Below the pieces are notes generated by a model that worked only from the letters and a program-made list of their open reading frames with translations, was not told where the DNA came from and made no database searches. Source: Alphaproteobacteria bacterium (GTDB lineage Bacteria; Pseudomonadota; Alphaproteobacteria; Rhizobiales; Methyloligellaceae). From it: a stretch of DNA of 64,000 nucleotides. This document shows positions 16,547 through 26,343 of this stretch, in pieces. The stretch is from assembly GCA_016869535.1 (NCBI GenBank), contig VGDX01000004.1, positions 1 through 64,000 of the forward strand, read 5' to 3'. The first letter of the stretch is position 1, and every line of letters starts with the position of its first letter. The translations under genes and the position numbers were made by a program.

Positions 16547-17649
16547 GAACGCATCCGCCGCCACCACGTCATCCGGTCGGGCCCGAAGGCGCGGGCGCGG
16601 ATTTGCGTGAATTGGCCGGTTGAGGTGAGCCGGTCGAGCCCATCGGTGACGAAGGGCAGCAATCCCCCCTCGCCCGCGAGGGTCTCGCCTTGATAAACCA
16701 CCGCTTCGTCGATGAGATCGGCGTCGAGAAGAGCGCGCGCGACCGACGGTCCGCCTTCCACGAGCACGCGGGTGATGCCACGATCGGCGAGCGTCTCCAT
16801 GACGTCCTGCACGGCGAGCATGCCGTCTTCATCGACCGAGACCGGAACGATCTCGGCGCCGCGCTCCTGCAACGGACCGGCAGCGGGATAGGTATCGCCG
16901 GCGGCGCAGACGAGCCATACCGGCACCATGACATCGTCGAACACTTGCGCTTCGGGCGGCGTGCGCAAGCGCCGGTCGAGCACCACGCGCACCGGCGAGC
17001 GGCAGGACATGCCGGGCAGACGGCAGGTGAGATTCGGATTGTCAGCGAGGATGGTGCCGCGGCCGACCAGGATCGCGTCACTGCGTGCGCGTAAGAGATG
17101 ACCATGCGCGCGGGCGTCGGGTCCGGTGATCCACACCGGCGCGCCGTCGCCCTTGGGCATCAGCCCGTCGGAACCGACCGCGAGCTTGAGCGTCACCGCA
17201 GGACGCCCTTGCGTCACCCGCAGCAAATGACCGAGCGCAATCTCGGCGGCGTCAGCGGTGAGCACCCCCTCCTCGACGTCGATGCCGGCGTCCTTGAGGC
17301 GTTCGATCCCCCGCCCCGCCGTGCGCGGGTCAGGGTCGCGCAAGCCGATCACCACGCGTTTCGGCCGCGCCGCGACAATGGCGTCGGTGCAAGACCGGTC
17401 GCGACCCGCATGCGCGCAAGGCTCGAGCGTGACATAGATGGTCGAGCCTTCAGCCCGGTCGCCGGCGTGTTCCAGGGCGATGGCCTCGGCATGGGGACGC
17501 CCGCCCGGCGCCGTCCAGCCGCGCCCGGCGATTTCGCCAGCCCCGGTCACCACCACGCAGCCCACGGCAGGGTTCGGCCAGGTGAGACCAAGCCCGCGGC
17601 GGGCGAGAGCGAGCGCCTGCGCCATATGCTCCTTGTCGCGTGCGCTCAT
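16519..17649 (-). CDS. ribD: Bifunctional riboflavin deaminase/reductase
   Basis: RibD performs the deamination and side-chain reduction steps after GTP cyclohydrolase. The N-terminal cytidine-deaminase-like domain (about 1-145) shows zinc ligands His53 in RPHAEAIAL and Cys78/Cys87 in LEPCAHAGRDRSC. The C-terminal reductase domain (about 150-365) has TLKLAVGSDGLMPKGDG, SDAILVGRGTILADNPNLT and VLVEGGPSVARALL. Length 376 is normal. It follows nrdR by 21 bases. The C-terminus is slightly long and arginine-rich where it overlaps ribE. Confidence 0.96.
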   Translation of the reverse strand: MSARDKEHMAQALALARRGLGLTWPNPAVGCVVVTGAGEIAGRGWTAPGGRPHAEAIALEHAGDRAEGSTIYVTLEPCAHAGRDRSCTDAIVAARPKRVVIGLRDPDPRTAGRGIERLKDAGIDVEEGVLTADAAEIALGHLLRVTQGRPAVTLKLAVGSDGLMPKGDGAPVWITGPDARAHGHLLRARSDAILVGRGTILADNPNLTCRLPGMSCRSPVRVVLDRRLRTPPEAQVFDDVMVPVWLVCAAGDTYPAAGPLQERGAEIVPVSVDEDGMLAVQDVMETLADRGITRVLVEGGPSVARALLDADLIDEAVVYQGETLAGEGGLLPFVTDGLDRLTSTGQFTQIRARAFGPDRMTWWRRMRSCSLALSAA

Positions 17650-17670
17650 CGGCGGACTTTCAACTTTCGA

Positions 17671-18171
17671 CTAATCTTCGGCGGCTGCTTGCGCCTTCTT
17701 GGGCGCATCGTCCGGGGTCTCGCCACCGGCAAGTTCGTCGAGCAGCACCTCGAAATCCTTGGCCTCGCGGAAATTCTTGTACACGGAGGCAAAGCGCACA
17801 TAGGCGACATCGTCGAGATTTTTAAGGGCCTCCATCACCAACCGGCCGATCGTCTCGGAATCGATGTCGTTCTCGCCCATGTTTTCCAGCCGGCGCACGA
17901 TACCGCTCACCATGCGCTCGATGCGCTCCGGATCCACCGGGCGCTTGCGCAGCGCGATCTGCACCGAGCGCATCAGCTTGTCACGGTCGAAAGGCGTTCG
18001 GCGGCCGGACCGCTTGACCACGGTCAGTTCGCGCAGCTGCACGCGCTCGAAGGTGGTGAATCGGCCGCCGCAATCGGAACAGACGCGGCGGCGCCTGATC
18101 GTGGTGTGGTCCTCGCTGGGACGCGAGTCCTTAACTTGCGTGTTGGTGCTGCCGCAATAGGGGCATCGCAT
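17671..18171 (-). CDS. nrdR: Ribonucleotide reductase repressor NrdR
   Basis: NrdR is an ATP/dATP-sensing repressor of ribonucleotide reductase genes. The N-terminal zinc ribbon has Cys3, Cys6, Cys31 and Cys34 ([28 protein letters not shown]). The ATP-cone domain runs about 46-136 ([20 protein letters not shown] to [14 protein letters not shown]). Length 166 is standard with a charged tail. The glyA-nrdR-ribD order is a common alphaproteobacterial arrangement. It starts 40 bases after the glyA stop. Confidence 0.97.
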   Translation of the reverse strand: MRCPYCGSTNTQVKDSRPSEDHTTIRRRRVCSDCGGRFTTFERVQLRELTVVKRSGRRTPFDRDKLMRSVQIALRKRPVDPERIERMVSGIVRRLENMGENDIDSETIGRLVMEALKNLDDVAYVRFASVYKNFREAKDFEVLLDELAGGETPDDAPKKAQAAAED

Positions 18172-18211
18172 GTGCGACCGCCCTCCCCTTCCTCATCGCC
18201 ACGCGCCTACA

Positions 18212-19525
18212 TCACCGGTAGATGGGAAAGCGCTCGCAAAGGGCGATCGCCCGCTTCTTGACGCTCTCTTCCACGCCGCGATTGCCTTCATCGCCTTTGG
18301 CGGCGAGGCCGTCGAGCACCTCGGTGATCATGACGCCGATGTCTTGGAACTCGGCGATGCCGAAGCCGCGTGTGGTTCCGGCAGGCGAGCCGAGCCGGAT
18401 GCCGGAGGTGACCGCCGGCTTTTCGGGGTCGAAGGGCACACCGTTCTTGTTGCAGGTGATGTTGGCGCGCCCGAGCGCGATTTCGGCGGCTTTGCCGGTG
18501 AGCTTCTTGGGCCTCAGATCGACCAGCATCAGATGCGTGTCGGTGCCGCCCGAGACGAGTGCCGCGCCGCCCTTGACCAAAGTCTCGCCGAGCGCCTTGG
18601 CGTTGTCGATCACGTTCTTGGCGTAGATCTTGAAGTCGGGCTTGAGCGCCTCGCCGAAGGCGACCGCCTTGGCGGCGATGATGTGCATCAACGGTCCGCC
18701 CTGAAGGCCGGGGAACAGCGCCGAGTTGATCTTCTTGCCGATGTCCTCGTCGTTGGAGAGCACCATGCCGGCGCGCGGACCGCGCAGCGTCTTGTGCGTC
18801 GTGGTGGTGACCACATGCGCATGCGGCAGCGGGCTTGGATGCAAACCCGCGGCAACGAGCCCGGCGAAATGCGCCATGTCCACCATCAGATAGGCACCGA
18901 CCTCGTCGGCGATCTTACGGAAGCGCGGAAAGTCGATGATGCGCGGATAGGCCGAACCGCCGGCGATAATCATCGCAGGCTTGTGCTCCTTGGCGAGACG
19001 CTCGACCTCTTCATAGTCGATGCGGTTGTCGTCCTTGCGCACGCCATATTGCACGGCGTTGAACCATTTACCCGACAGATTTGGCGGCGCGCCGTGGGTG
19101 AGATGGCCGCCATGCGCGAGTGACATGCCGAGAATCGTGTCGCCCGGCTTGATCAGCGCCAGCATCACCGATTGATTGGCCTGGCTTCCCGAGTGCGGCT
19201 GGACGTTGACGAAACTGCAGTTGAACAGCCGCTTGGCGCGGTCGATTGCCAACTGCTCGACCACGTCGACATGCTGACAGCCGCCGTAATAGCGCCGGCC
19301 CGGATAGCCTTCGGCATATTTGTTGGTGAGGAAGGTGCCGGCAGCGTCGAGCACCGCCTTGGAGACGATATTTTCCGAAGCGATCAGCTCGATCTCATAT
19401 TGCTGACGATCAAGCTCGCCCTCGATCGCCTCCCAGACTTCCGGGTCGGCGTCTTCCAGGTGCTTGGTGAAGAAATCGTCTGGGCGCGTCTCGGCCCGCC
19501 TCGCATCGCTCGCCGTCATGCTCAC
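18212..19525 (-). CDS. glyA: Serine hydroxymethyltransferase
   Basis: GlyA is a PLP enzyme converting serine and tetrahydrofolate to glycine and methylene-THF. Its 437 residues include [32 protein letters not shown] and the PLP lysine Lys245 in [16 protein letters not shown]. It is the first gene of the nrdR-rib-nusB-thiL run. Its upstream 277-base gap holds only a palindromic repeat (19684-19772) and, presumably, the promoter; no glycine riboswitch was recognised. Confidence 0.97.
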   Translation of the reverse strand: MSMTASDARRAETRPDDFFTKHLEDADPEVWEAIEGELDRQQYEIELIASENIVSKAVLDAAGTFLTNKYAEGYPGRRYYGGCQHVDVVEQLAIDRAKRLFNCSFVNVQPHSGSQANQSVMLALIKPGDTILGMSLAHGGHLTHGAPPNLSGKWFNAVQYGVRKDDNRIDYEEVERLAKEHKPAMIIAGGSAYPRIIDFPRFRKIADEVGAYLMVDMAHFAGLVAAGLHPSPLPHAHVVTTTTHKTLRGPRAGMVLSNDEDIGKKINSALFPGLQGGPLMHIIAAKAVAFGEALKPDFKIYAKNVIDNAKALGETLVKGGAALVSGGTDTHLMLVDLRPKKLTGKAAEIALGRANITCNKNGVPFDPEKPAVTSGIRLGSPAGTTRGFGIAEFQDIGVMITEVLDGLAAKGDEGNRGVEESVKKRAIALCERFPIYR

Positions 19526-19683
19526 TGCTCCTCAAACCGAGTGACTGACCCGATATGGCGTCACCTTGCCTGCGCCTCCTGTCCTGGGGCGCACCTCAAC
19601 CATGCGGCCCGCTCTACCACATGTCGCGCGACCGCGCCAGCAACACCCAAGCCATGGGCCTGCTTCACCGCCATGCCAGTATC

Positions 19684-19772
19684 CGCTCGTCCCCGCGCAA
19701 GCGGGGACCCAGGGCTGCAACTGAGGACGGCGCAAGTGGCTCTGGATTCCCGCTTGCGCGGGAATGAGCGGG
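19684..19772. repeat. Intergenic inverted repeat (MITE-like palindrome)
   Basis: CTCGTCCCCGCGCAAGCGGGG with CCCAG on the left and CTGGATTCCCGCTTGCGCGGG with AATGAG on the right form an outer inverted pair, each arm itself a hairpin. The layout matches that of the copy at 37965-38043 (same CCAG...CTGGATTCC spacing logic). Such repeats occur widely in proteobacterial intergenic DNA. Confidence 0.7.
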
Positions 19773-19802
19773 TATTTTGCGCAGCCTAGTTAGGGAGAAA
19801 CG

Positions 19803-21158
19803 TCAGTTCTGGACGATGGTCGAGGCGGCGACGGCCCCGCTGTCATGGCCGTAAATATCGGGCCGGAATTGCACCTGCCCATCCGGCGTTCCCCAGGCGG
19901 TGACATAGGTCAGATGGACCGGCACCGGTGATGCCACCTTCACGTCGAGCTGCTCCTTGCTCTGTTTCATGTGGTGGATGCGATTGATGTCCCAGCCGGG
20001 ATTGCTACGCAGGATCCAGGCGACGAGCCGCTCGACGTTATGCACGCGCACGCAGCCAGAGCTCTCGAAACGCACAGCCGATCCGAACAGACCCTTGAGC
20101 GGCGTATCGTGGAGATACACAGCGTCCTTGTTCGGGAAATTGATCTTCACGAAGCCGAGGGAATTTTCCTCCCACGGAAGCTGCCGGAAACTGTAATTGT
20201 AGACCTCAGGGTTGTTCCAATCGATCGACTGCGGGTGAACCTGATTGCCGGCGCGATCGAAGGCCTGCATCCGATAGGCGGCGAGCATGTCCTTGCCCTG
20301 GCTGGCGAACAGCCGGCCCTTGGTAACCAGGTCCTTCTGCACGATGCTCTTCGGCACGTTCCAGTAAGGATTGAAATTGATCTCCACGATGCGGCTGGAG
20401 AGTTCCGGCGTCGGGCGGTCCATTTTGCCGACCACAACGGCATTGCGCATCACCACCTGGCCGCTGTCGACAGCCTCGACCTGCGCGGCCGGAATGTTGA
20501 CCACCACGTAGCGGCTGCCCGGGTTGGCGGAGAGACGCTGTAGCCGCTTCAAATTGGTCTGTAGCTGCGCGAGCCGGAAGCTCGCCGGCGTGTTTATCGC
20601 TTCCACCATGGCCTTGGAGTCGATGACGCCTGTCGGCGGCAGGCCGTGGCGTGACTGGAATTTCTTCACCGCGGCAACGACTCCGGCGTCGTACTCGCCG
20701 GGAATACTTCTGCCACGGAGGTCGCCGCTGATCTCCAGCCGCCGCTGTAGGGTGGCGACGTCCTGGTTGCGCATGCCGGGTTTCAGGGGCTTTGGCGGGA
20801 TCATGGGCCAGCCGCCCTGCGCGACGATGGACTTGTATTGCTCGATCGCGGCCTTGGTCGCGGCGATGTTCCGCGAGGACAGCGTCGGCGTGCCAAGCGC
20901 CGGATTGGTGATCATGTAGGCTTCGGGATCGTTCGCCGGCAGTTCAGAGGCACCCGGCTTGTTGGTCGGGTCGTTCAAGCCACGATTGCCGCCGCCGAAG
21001 AAGCCGCCGCCTGAACCCTGATTGTCGTTATTTCTGCCCGTCAGCCACGAGAAGGGCCCGGCCTCCACCGGCACGGCGCTGGTCATGAGGATAGCCATGA
21101 CCAATCCCGCCGTGGCGAGAATGGCCCCGCTCCTCAATCCGTAAGACAGTGCCGACAT
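19803..21158 (-). CDS. L,D-transpeptidase (YkuD family) with peptidoglycan-binding domain
   Basis: An exported enzyme forming 3-3 cross-links in peptidoglycan or anchoring proteins to it. Of 451 residues, 1-33 form a signal peptide (ATAGLVMAILMTSAVPVEAG). A Gly/Asn-rich linker follows to about 65, a PG_binding_1 domain at about 125-190 (MRNQDVATLQRRLEISGDLR, VVAAVKKFQSRHGLPPTGVI), and a long YcbB-type YkuD domain at about 215-400. The active site is His350 (VYLHDTPLKGLFG), Cys369 and Arg371 (ESSGCVRVHN). In relatives (Liberibacter, Sinorhizobium) such a gene is activated by the MarR regulator LdtR, found here at 21475 on the same strand. Confidence 0.93.
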   Translation of the reverse strand: MSALSYGLRSGAILATAGLVMAILMTSAVPVEAGPFSWLTGRNNDNQGSGGGFFGGGNRGLNDPTNKPGASELPANDPEAYMITNPALGTPTLSSRNIAATKAAIEQYKSIVAQGGWPMIPPKPLKPGMRNQDVATLQRRLEISGDLRGRSIPGEYDAGVVAAVKKFQSRHGLPPTGVIDSKAMVEAINTPASFRLAQLQTNLKRLQRLSANPGSRYVVVNIPAAQVEAVDSGQVVMRNAVVVGKMDRPTPELSSRIVEINFNPYWNVPKSIVQKDLVTKGRLFASQGKDMLAAYRMQAFDRAGNQVHPQSIDWNNPEVYNYSFRQLPWEENSLGFVKINFPNKDAVYLHDTPLKGLFGSAVRFESSGCVRVHNVERLVAWILRSNPGWDINRIHHMKQSKEQLDVKVASPVPVHLTYVTAWGTPDGQVQFRPDIYGHDSGAVAASTIVQN

Positions 21159-21195
21159 TTGCCGCTCCCGTCTGCTGCGGCCATAATCCCTAAAA

Positions 21196-21208
21196 TGACT
21201 ATAGGCGC
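21196..21208 (-). promoter_or_regulatory. Candidate promoter element of the L,D-transpeptidase gene
   Basis: GCGCCTATAGTCA on the minus strand contains TATAGT, a good -10 box, 38 bases before the start codon of the transpeptidase. The identical 13 bases occur before ldtR at 22026-22038. The remaining part of the 316-base gap 21159-21474 is an AT-rich leader and a stem-loop (21423-21452); no gene is seen. Confidence 0.5.
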
Positions 21209-21422
21209 TTTAGCTTAGCCGCTCTACCGGTATTCGCGCTTGGAAACGGCCTTATCCGTCACAATTCGGTCAACGGCCAAGACATTCCCGCCAAGAGTTA
21301 CGCCGCGAACGATTTAACAAATACTTTCCCATACGAATCGCGGCCCAGGCCTTCCCGCTACATCATCGCGAGATTAGGCAGGGATTGGGGCGATTTTGGG
21401 CTGCGCCGCGCGCAGGAATCGA

Positions 21423-21452
21423 TGTCCCGGCGATCCGAAGACCGCCGGGACA
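21423..21452 (-). terminator. Stem-loop after ldtR, possible transcription end
   Basis: TGTCCCGGCG (21423-21432) pairs exactly with CGCCGGGACA (21443-21452) around a 10-base loop, 22 bases beyond the ldtR stop on the minus strand. There is no run of T after it, so intrinsic termination is uncertain; it may protect the 3' end of the RNA. Confidence 0.45.
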
Positions 21453-21474
21453 CGAGGCTCACGGGGTAATTGAA

Positions 21475-21990
21475 TTAGAGCTGAAAGCGGATCTGATCGG
21501 TCCAGAAGCGCTCGATCCGGCCCATGGCTTTGTTCATGGCGTCAAGCTCGCTCCCGCCGATATCGGCGACATGCGGCAGCGAGCAGAGCTGGCGCTGAAA
21601 CAATTCGTCAACCACCTTGCACACTTCGCGCCCCTTGTCGGTGAGCTTGACGCGCACGGAGCGGCGGTCGGTGGCCGAGCGCTGATGATCGATATAACCG
21701 GCCTCGACCAGCTTCTTGAGATTGTAGGAGACGTTCGAGCCGAGATAGCAGCCGTTTCTGGTCAAGTCACCAGCGGTCAGCTCGTCATCGCCGACATGAT
21801 AGAGAAGCAAAGCCTGCACAGAGTTCACATCATCGCGGCCAAGACGATCGAACTCGTCCTTAACCACGTCCAGCAGCAGCCGGTGCAAACGCTCGATGAA
21901 TTTCAAGGATGAGAGATAGCGGTCCTTGAGGTCTTCCGACTCTTCCCGGCACGCATTCGTCTCGATACGCAGAACTGCACTCATCGCCAA
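21475..21990 (-). CDS. ldtR: MarR-family regulator LdtR
   Basis: A 171-residue winged-helix regulator. The DNA-binding part has SVQALLLYHVGDDELTAGDL, CYLGSNVSYNLKKLVEAGYI (recognition helix) and the wing SATDRRSVRVKLTDKGREV. The CYLGSNVSYNLKKLVE stretch matches LdtR of Hyphomicrobiales, which controls L,D-transpeptidase and stress genes and responds to small aromatic ligands in studied relatives. Its position directly before the L,D-transpeptidase gene fits. Both genes share a 13-base promoter element, so they may be co-regulated. Confidence 0.88.
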   Translation of the reverse strand: MAMSAVLRIETNACREESEDLKDRYLSSLKFIERLHRLLLDVVKDEFDRLGRDDVNSVQALLLYHVGDDELTAGDLTRNGCYLGSNVSYNLKKLVEAGYIDHQRSATDRRSVRVKLTDKGREVCKVVDELFQRQLCSLPHVADIGGSELDAMNKAMGRIERFWTDQIRFQL

Positions 21991-22025
21991 CCCCCGTTAG
22001 TTTTTATTAATCCCGACTTTGATCG

Positions 22026-22038
22026 TGACTATAGGCGC
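22026..22038 (-). promoter_or_regulatory. Candidate promoter element of ldtR
   Basis: GCGCCTATAGTCA, identical to the element before the transpeptidase gene, lies 36 bases before the ldtR start. Just upstream in transcription direction is a CGCTTAAGCG palindrome plus a second CGCTTAAG copy (about 22051-22073), a possible operator near the -35 region. Confidence 0.5.
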
Positions 22039-22105
22039 GGCGACCTAAAATCCGCTTAAGCGACACGCTTAAGATTGGCTGAAGGCCAAGTCTTGCGATG
22101 ATGGT

Positions 22106-23227
22106 TTATTGCAGGTTATTGCGCGCCGTCTCGTCCAGCACGAGTTCATTCTCGACTGGTGTGTCGAACAGGCGCGCGATGTCGTTGTCGTCGACGGCAT
22201 CGAGCGTGGCGGGGTTCCATTGGGGCGCGCGGCCCTTGCCGGCGATGCGTGCGGCGATACCTTCGCCATAATCGTGGCGCGCGACAAGATGCGAGGCGAG
22301 ACGAAATTCGAGACGCAGCGCCGCGGCGAGATCGAGAGACGTGCCGCGTTGCATCTGCGCAAAGGCGATCTTCAGCGAGGTCGGCGATTTCTCGCGCAGC
22401 GTCGCCGCGGTGTCTCGCGCCCATTTGGCGTATTCACCGCGTTCGGCATCGAGCCGCGCAAGGATTTCTTGCACCGATGATGCCGAGAAGGTGCGGTTGA
22501 TCACCGGCGTAAAGTGCACGAGTTCGCCTTCGCCGGGATCGCGATGCAGACCGTCGAGAAGCCGGTCGATCGGATGATTGTCGGCGAGTGCATCCTTGAT
22601 CACGCCGAAATGCGCCGACGGAATGCAATGACTGACGAGTTTCAGGCGATAGGCGTCGGCGGGTCCGATGGCGCCGCCGGTCAGCGCCAGATACATGCCG
22701 GTCCAGCCGAACAGGCGCGGCAGGAAATAGGTGCCGCCAATATCCGGTAAGAAGCCGATGCCGACTTGCGGCATGGCGAAACGATAGTTCTCGCCCGCCA
22801 CGCAATGCGTGCCGAACAGCGTGATGCCGATGCCGCCGCCGAACACGAGCCCGTTGATCAGCGGCACATTCGGCCTGATGAATTTTTCCAGGACGAAGAC
22901 ATGGGTGTAGGCGGCGCGGTAGAATTCGCGAATCGCCTCGATCGCGCCCTGCTGGCTGAGCTCGTGCAGGATTTTGAGGTCGCCCCCGCTCGAGAACACG
23001 GTCGGGTGGGCCGATTGCATCGCCACGCCGTAAATCTGCGGCGCCGGCGCCCAGATCCGGTACTGCGCGCTCAAGGCCTCGAACATTTCGCGGGAAAGCG
23101 CGTTGAGGCGGGCCGGACGGTTCAGCGTAATGACGCCCGCACGGCCGGTTTCCTCGAATGTGACGCCTAGTGTCCCGGACACAATCGCCTCAAACAAAAG
23201 GTTGCCCCCTGGTCGAAATCGCTCCAA
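22106..23227 (-). CDS. Enoyl-CoA hydratase/3-hydroxyisobutyryl-CoA hydrolase family protein
   Basis: A crotonase-fold protein of the long HIBCH branch, which hydrolyses 3-hydroxyisobutyryl-CoA in valine breakdown. Fold motifs are GVITLNRPARLNALSREMFE, FSSGGDLKIL (CoA oxyanion loop), NGLVFGGGIGITLFG and PDIGGTYFLPRLFG. In HIBCH a catalytic Glu is followed eight residues later by Asp; here the line reads MPQVGIGFLPD, with Gln154 and Asp162, so the Glu is replaced. Activity may be altered. The N-terminus is uncertain: the family usually begins close to LGVTFEETGRA, so a later start is possible. Length 373 is at the upper end. Confidence 0.85.
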   Translation of the reverse strand: MERFRPGGNLLFEAIVSGTLGVTFEETGRAGVITLNRPARLNALSREMFEALSAQYRIWAPAPQIYGVAMQSAHPTVFSSGGDLKILHELSQQGAIEAIREFYRAAYTHVFVLEKFIRPNVPLINGLVFGGGIGITLFGTHCVAGENYRFAMPQVGIGFLPDIGGTYFLPRLFGWTGMYLALTGGAIGPADAYRLKLVSHCIPSAHFGVIKDALADNHPIDRLLDGLHRDPGEGELVHFTPVINRTFSASSVQEILARLDAERGEYAKWARDTAATLREKSPTSLKIAFAQMQRGTSLDLAAALRLEFRLASHLVARHDYGEGIAARIAGKGRAPQWNPATLDAVDDNDIARLFDTPVENELVLDETARNNLQ

Positions 23228-23297
23228 AATCAGCCCGGAAAGGCTGGGGCGCAGCTAGCACCCAATTGGTGAAATCACAAGCATTGCCAGGGAGGCC

Positions 23298-24296
23298 GTG
23301 AGGCTTGGCATGAAGCTCTATCCCTTCGCTTCGCTGGTCGTTGCCGCGGCACTCGCCCTGCCCGCGCTGGCTCTTGCCCAGACCGCCACTGTGCCGTTGC
23401 CTGAGCGCAATCCGCAACGCACGAGCGAATCGGGCGCCGAACCAACCCTTCCGTGGTTGACCAGCGAGGTCGTGGAGGCGCGAGCCGAATGCGACAAGCT
23501 GCTCGCCGAGATGGCCATCGAGTACGAGGCGCTGCCGCCGATCAGGCGCGGCATTTGCGGCACGCCGGCGCCGATCCGCGTCAAGGCGATCGGCAGCAAT
23601 CCGCAGGTGGCGATCTCGCCGCCGGCCATCATGAACTGCAAGCTCGCCGTTGCTCTCAACGATTGGCTGAGGGAGAAGGTGCAGCCGGAAGCCAGGAAGA
23701 TCTTCAATCAGCCGGTGGTGAGGCTGCGTAACGCCGCCTCTTATGCCTGCCGCAATCGCAACAGCAATCCCAACGGCAGGTTGAGCGAGCATGCGAAGGC
23801 CAATGCGCTCGACATTTCCGAGTTCACGCTTGAAACGGGTGTGCTGGTTACCGTGCTCGATAGCTGGCCGCGCGTCCATGTTGCGGCCGTGCCGCCGCTG
23901 CCGGAGCCGAACCCGGTGCGTCTCGCCGCAGCCGCTGAGCGCAAGCTGCCGGTACTCGCAGCAAGCTATGTACTGCCGCAGAAGCCACGCCTCTCACCGG
24001 TCTCACATGTCAAAGTTTTGATCGGTAATACGACTGAGGTGACCAAGGTCCGGGTCAATCCTTTCGTTGTAGCGACACCCGCGCCGCCGCCCGTGCTGGC
24101 CACACCGTCCCTGCTTGCTCCGGCGGACCCGCCGCCACGCAAGTTGCGGCCGGAGTATAAGAGTGAATTCGTCAGGAGCATTTACGCGGAAGCCTGCAAG
24201 AATTTCGGCACGACGCTCGGTCCGAGCGCCGACGCCGCGCATCGCAACCATTTTCATTTCGACATGAAATATCGCCGCGCCGGCTATTGCCGTTAG
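23298..24296 (+). CDS. Exported extensin-like C-terminal domain protein (probable LAS-type peptidase)
   Basis: A secreted protein with a signal peptide (LVVAAALALPALALA) cut near 27. The mature end begins TATVPLPERNPQR, a peptide also found in two other exported proteins of this window. The extensin-like domain has paired cysteines (RAECDKLL, GICGTPAP, NCKLAVAL, SYACRNRN) and metal-site motifs SEHAKANALDIS and HRNHFHFDM, as in VanY/MepA-type D,D-peptidases, so a peptidoglycan role is likely. A Pro-rich insert of about 80 residues splits the domain. The start may be GTG 23298 or ATG 23310 (Met5). It diverges from the HIBCH-like gene. Confidence 0.88.
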   Translation: MRLGMKLYPFASLVVAAALALPALALAQTATVPLPERNPQRTSESGAEPTLPWLTSEVVEARAECDKLLAEMAIEYEALPPIRRGICGTPAPIRVKAIGSNPQVAISPPAIMNCKLAVALNDWLREKVQPEARKIFNQPVVRLRNAASYACRNRNSNPNGRLSEHAKANALDISEFTLETGVLVTVLDSWPRVHVAAVPPLPEPNPVRLAAAAERKLPVLAASYVLPQKPRLSPVSHVKVLIGNTTEVTKVRVNPFVVATPAPPPVLATPSLLAPADPPPRKLRPEYKSEFVRSIYAEACKNFGTTLGPSADAAHRNHFHFDMKYRRAGYCR

Positions 24297-24383
24297 ACAC
24301 GGGCAAAAACCATATTCCCCGCATGTGTTGGCATGGGCGTAAGCCAGGTGGTAGCTTGCCCGCCAGGATAACGGAAAACATAG

Positions 24384-25451
<1,068 letters not shown>

Positions 25452-25465
25452 TCAAACTTCGAGAC

Positions 25466-25505
25466 TTCATCCTTCGAGGCTCGCTTCGCTCGCACCTCAG
25501 GATGA
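25466..25505. repeat. Rhizobial-type palindromic repeat after hemB
   Basis: TTCATCCTTCGAGGCTCGC paired with GCACCTCAGGATGAC forms a compact imperfect hairpin between the convergent hemB and lectin-like gene. It is a short form of the same repeat class as 10421-10509. Confidence 0.65.
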
Positions 25506-25508
25506 CGA

Positions 25509-26177
25509 TTAGTCCGTGACCTTCATGGTCCGGAAGATGACCCGCGCATCCTTCTGCTTGTCGAAATTGTCGCCGGAAAGGCCGAACCGCCAGGCCCCTT
25601 TCGGCGCCTGGCCGCGCAGCTCGCGGACCTTGGTGCCATTGATGAAGAAGCTGGCGCTGTCGCCATCGGTCTTCACGCGCAGAGTGTTGGCGGCCCCCGG
25701 CGATGTGTGGATCGCCGGTGAATCGACATTGGCGGCGATGGTGCCGAGCCATTCCCCGTCCTGCTTGCGCGCGATCCAGTAGCGGCCATTATTGAGCACG
25801 CCGAACTGGAAATAGGTGCGGTTGTCCTCGCCCCAGAACAGAAGCCCCGCGCCGAGCACCGGCTGTTCGCCCTCCGGCCAAACCGCGTCGGTGCAAATAT
25901 CGGCATCCTCGACGGTGTAGGTGACGTTGAGATTGGATTGCATGTCGTCGGGCTCAAGCGTGATGGTGAACGCGCCGTCCTCGACCTCGACGCTCTCCTT
26001 GACCGACCAGCCGCCGCTGTCATTGCCGAACCGATCCTCGAAGATCACCTCTTTCCCCTGGCAGGCCAGTACTGCGTCAACCGCCGCGCCCGAAAACAGC
26101 GACGAGACTGCCAGCAAAAACAGCAGCCTGAAAATCAAGGCGATCCCCATTGATGCGTGGCCTCGTCCCGATCCCAT
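25509..26177 (-). CDS. Exported concanavalin-like fold protein of unknown function
   Basis: A 222-residue secreted protein. The start at 26177 is supported by an AAGGAG site eight bases upstream; a longer frame to 26300 lacks one. The signal peptide is MGIALIFRLLFLLAVSSLFS-type, cut near VLA. The mature part (VIFEDRFGNDSGGWSVKESV, then GAGLLFWGEDNRTYFQFGVL, NTLRVKTDGDSASFFINGTK) has the beta-sandwich pattern of LamG/DUF1080-type domains, often glycan-binding. No catalytic residues are recognised and the ligand is unknown. Confidence 0.75.
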   Translation of the reverse strand: MGSGRGHASMGIALIFRLLFLLAVSSLFSGAAVDAVLACQGKEVIFEDRFGNDSGGWSVKESVEVEDGAFTITLEPDDMQSNLNVTYTVEDADICTDAVWPEGEQPVLGAGLLFWGEDNRTYFQFGVLNNGRYWIARKQDGEWLGTIAANVDSPAIHTSPGAANTLRVKTDGDSASFFINGTKVRELRGQAPKGAWRFGLSGDNFDKQKDARVIFRTMKVTD

Positions 26178-26343
26178 GATGAAACTCCTTAAACCCTCGC
26201 TCATGCCTCGGCAACCTGAGGGCCACACCGGCGTTGTCATTACGACGCCGCACGGCATATTGAAGTTCCCCAGCTTGTTTGCAGACTGGGCCGTCACCAT
26301 CTAGCGCGCGAAGGGCCGGTAACCGCCCGAAATGGAGAGAGCG

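Noticed and set aside
17098-18261. 387-residue plus-strand open frame opposite ribD and nrdR
   Set aside because: Covers two conserved genes in antisense and has no motif of its own.
19526-19802. Glycine or other riboswitch before glyA
   Set aside because: The gap is explained by a palindromic repeat, and no tandem glycine aptamer pattern is seen.
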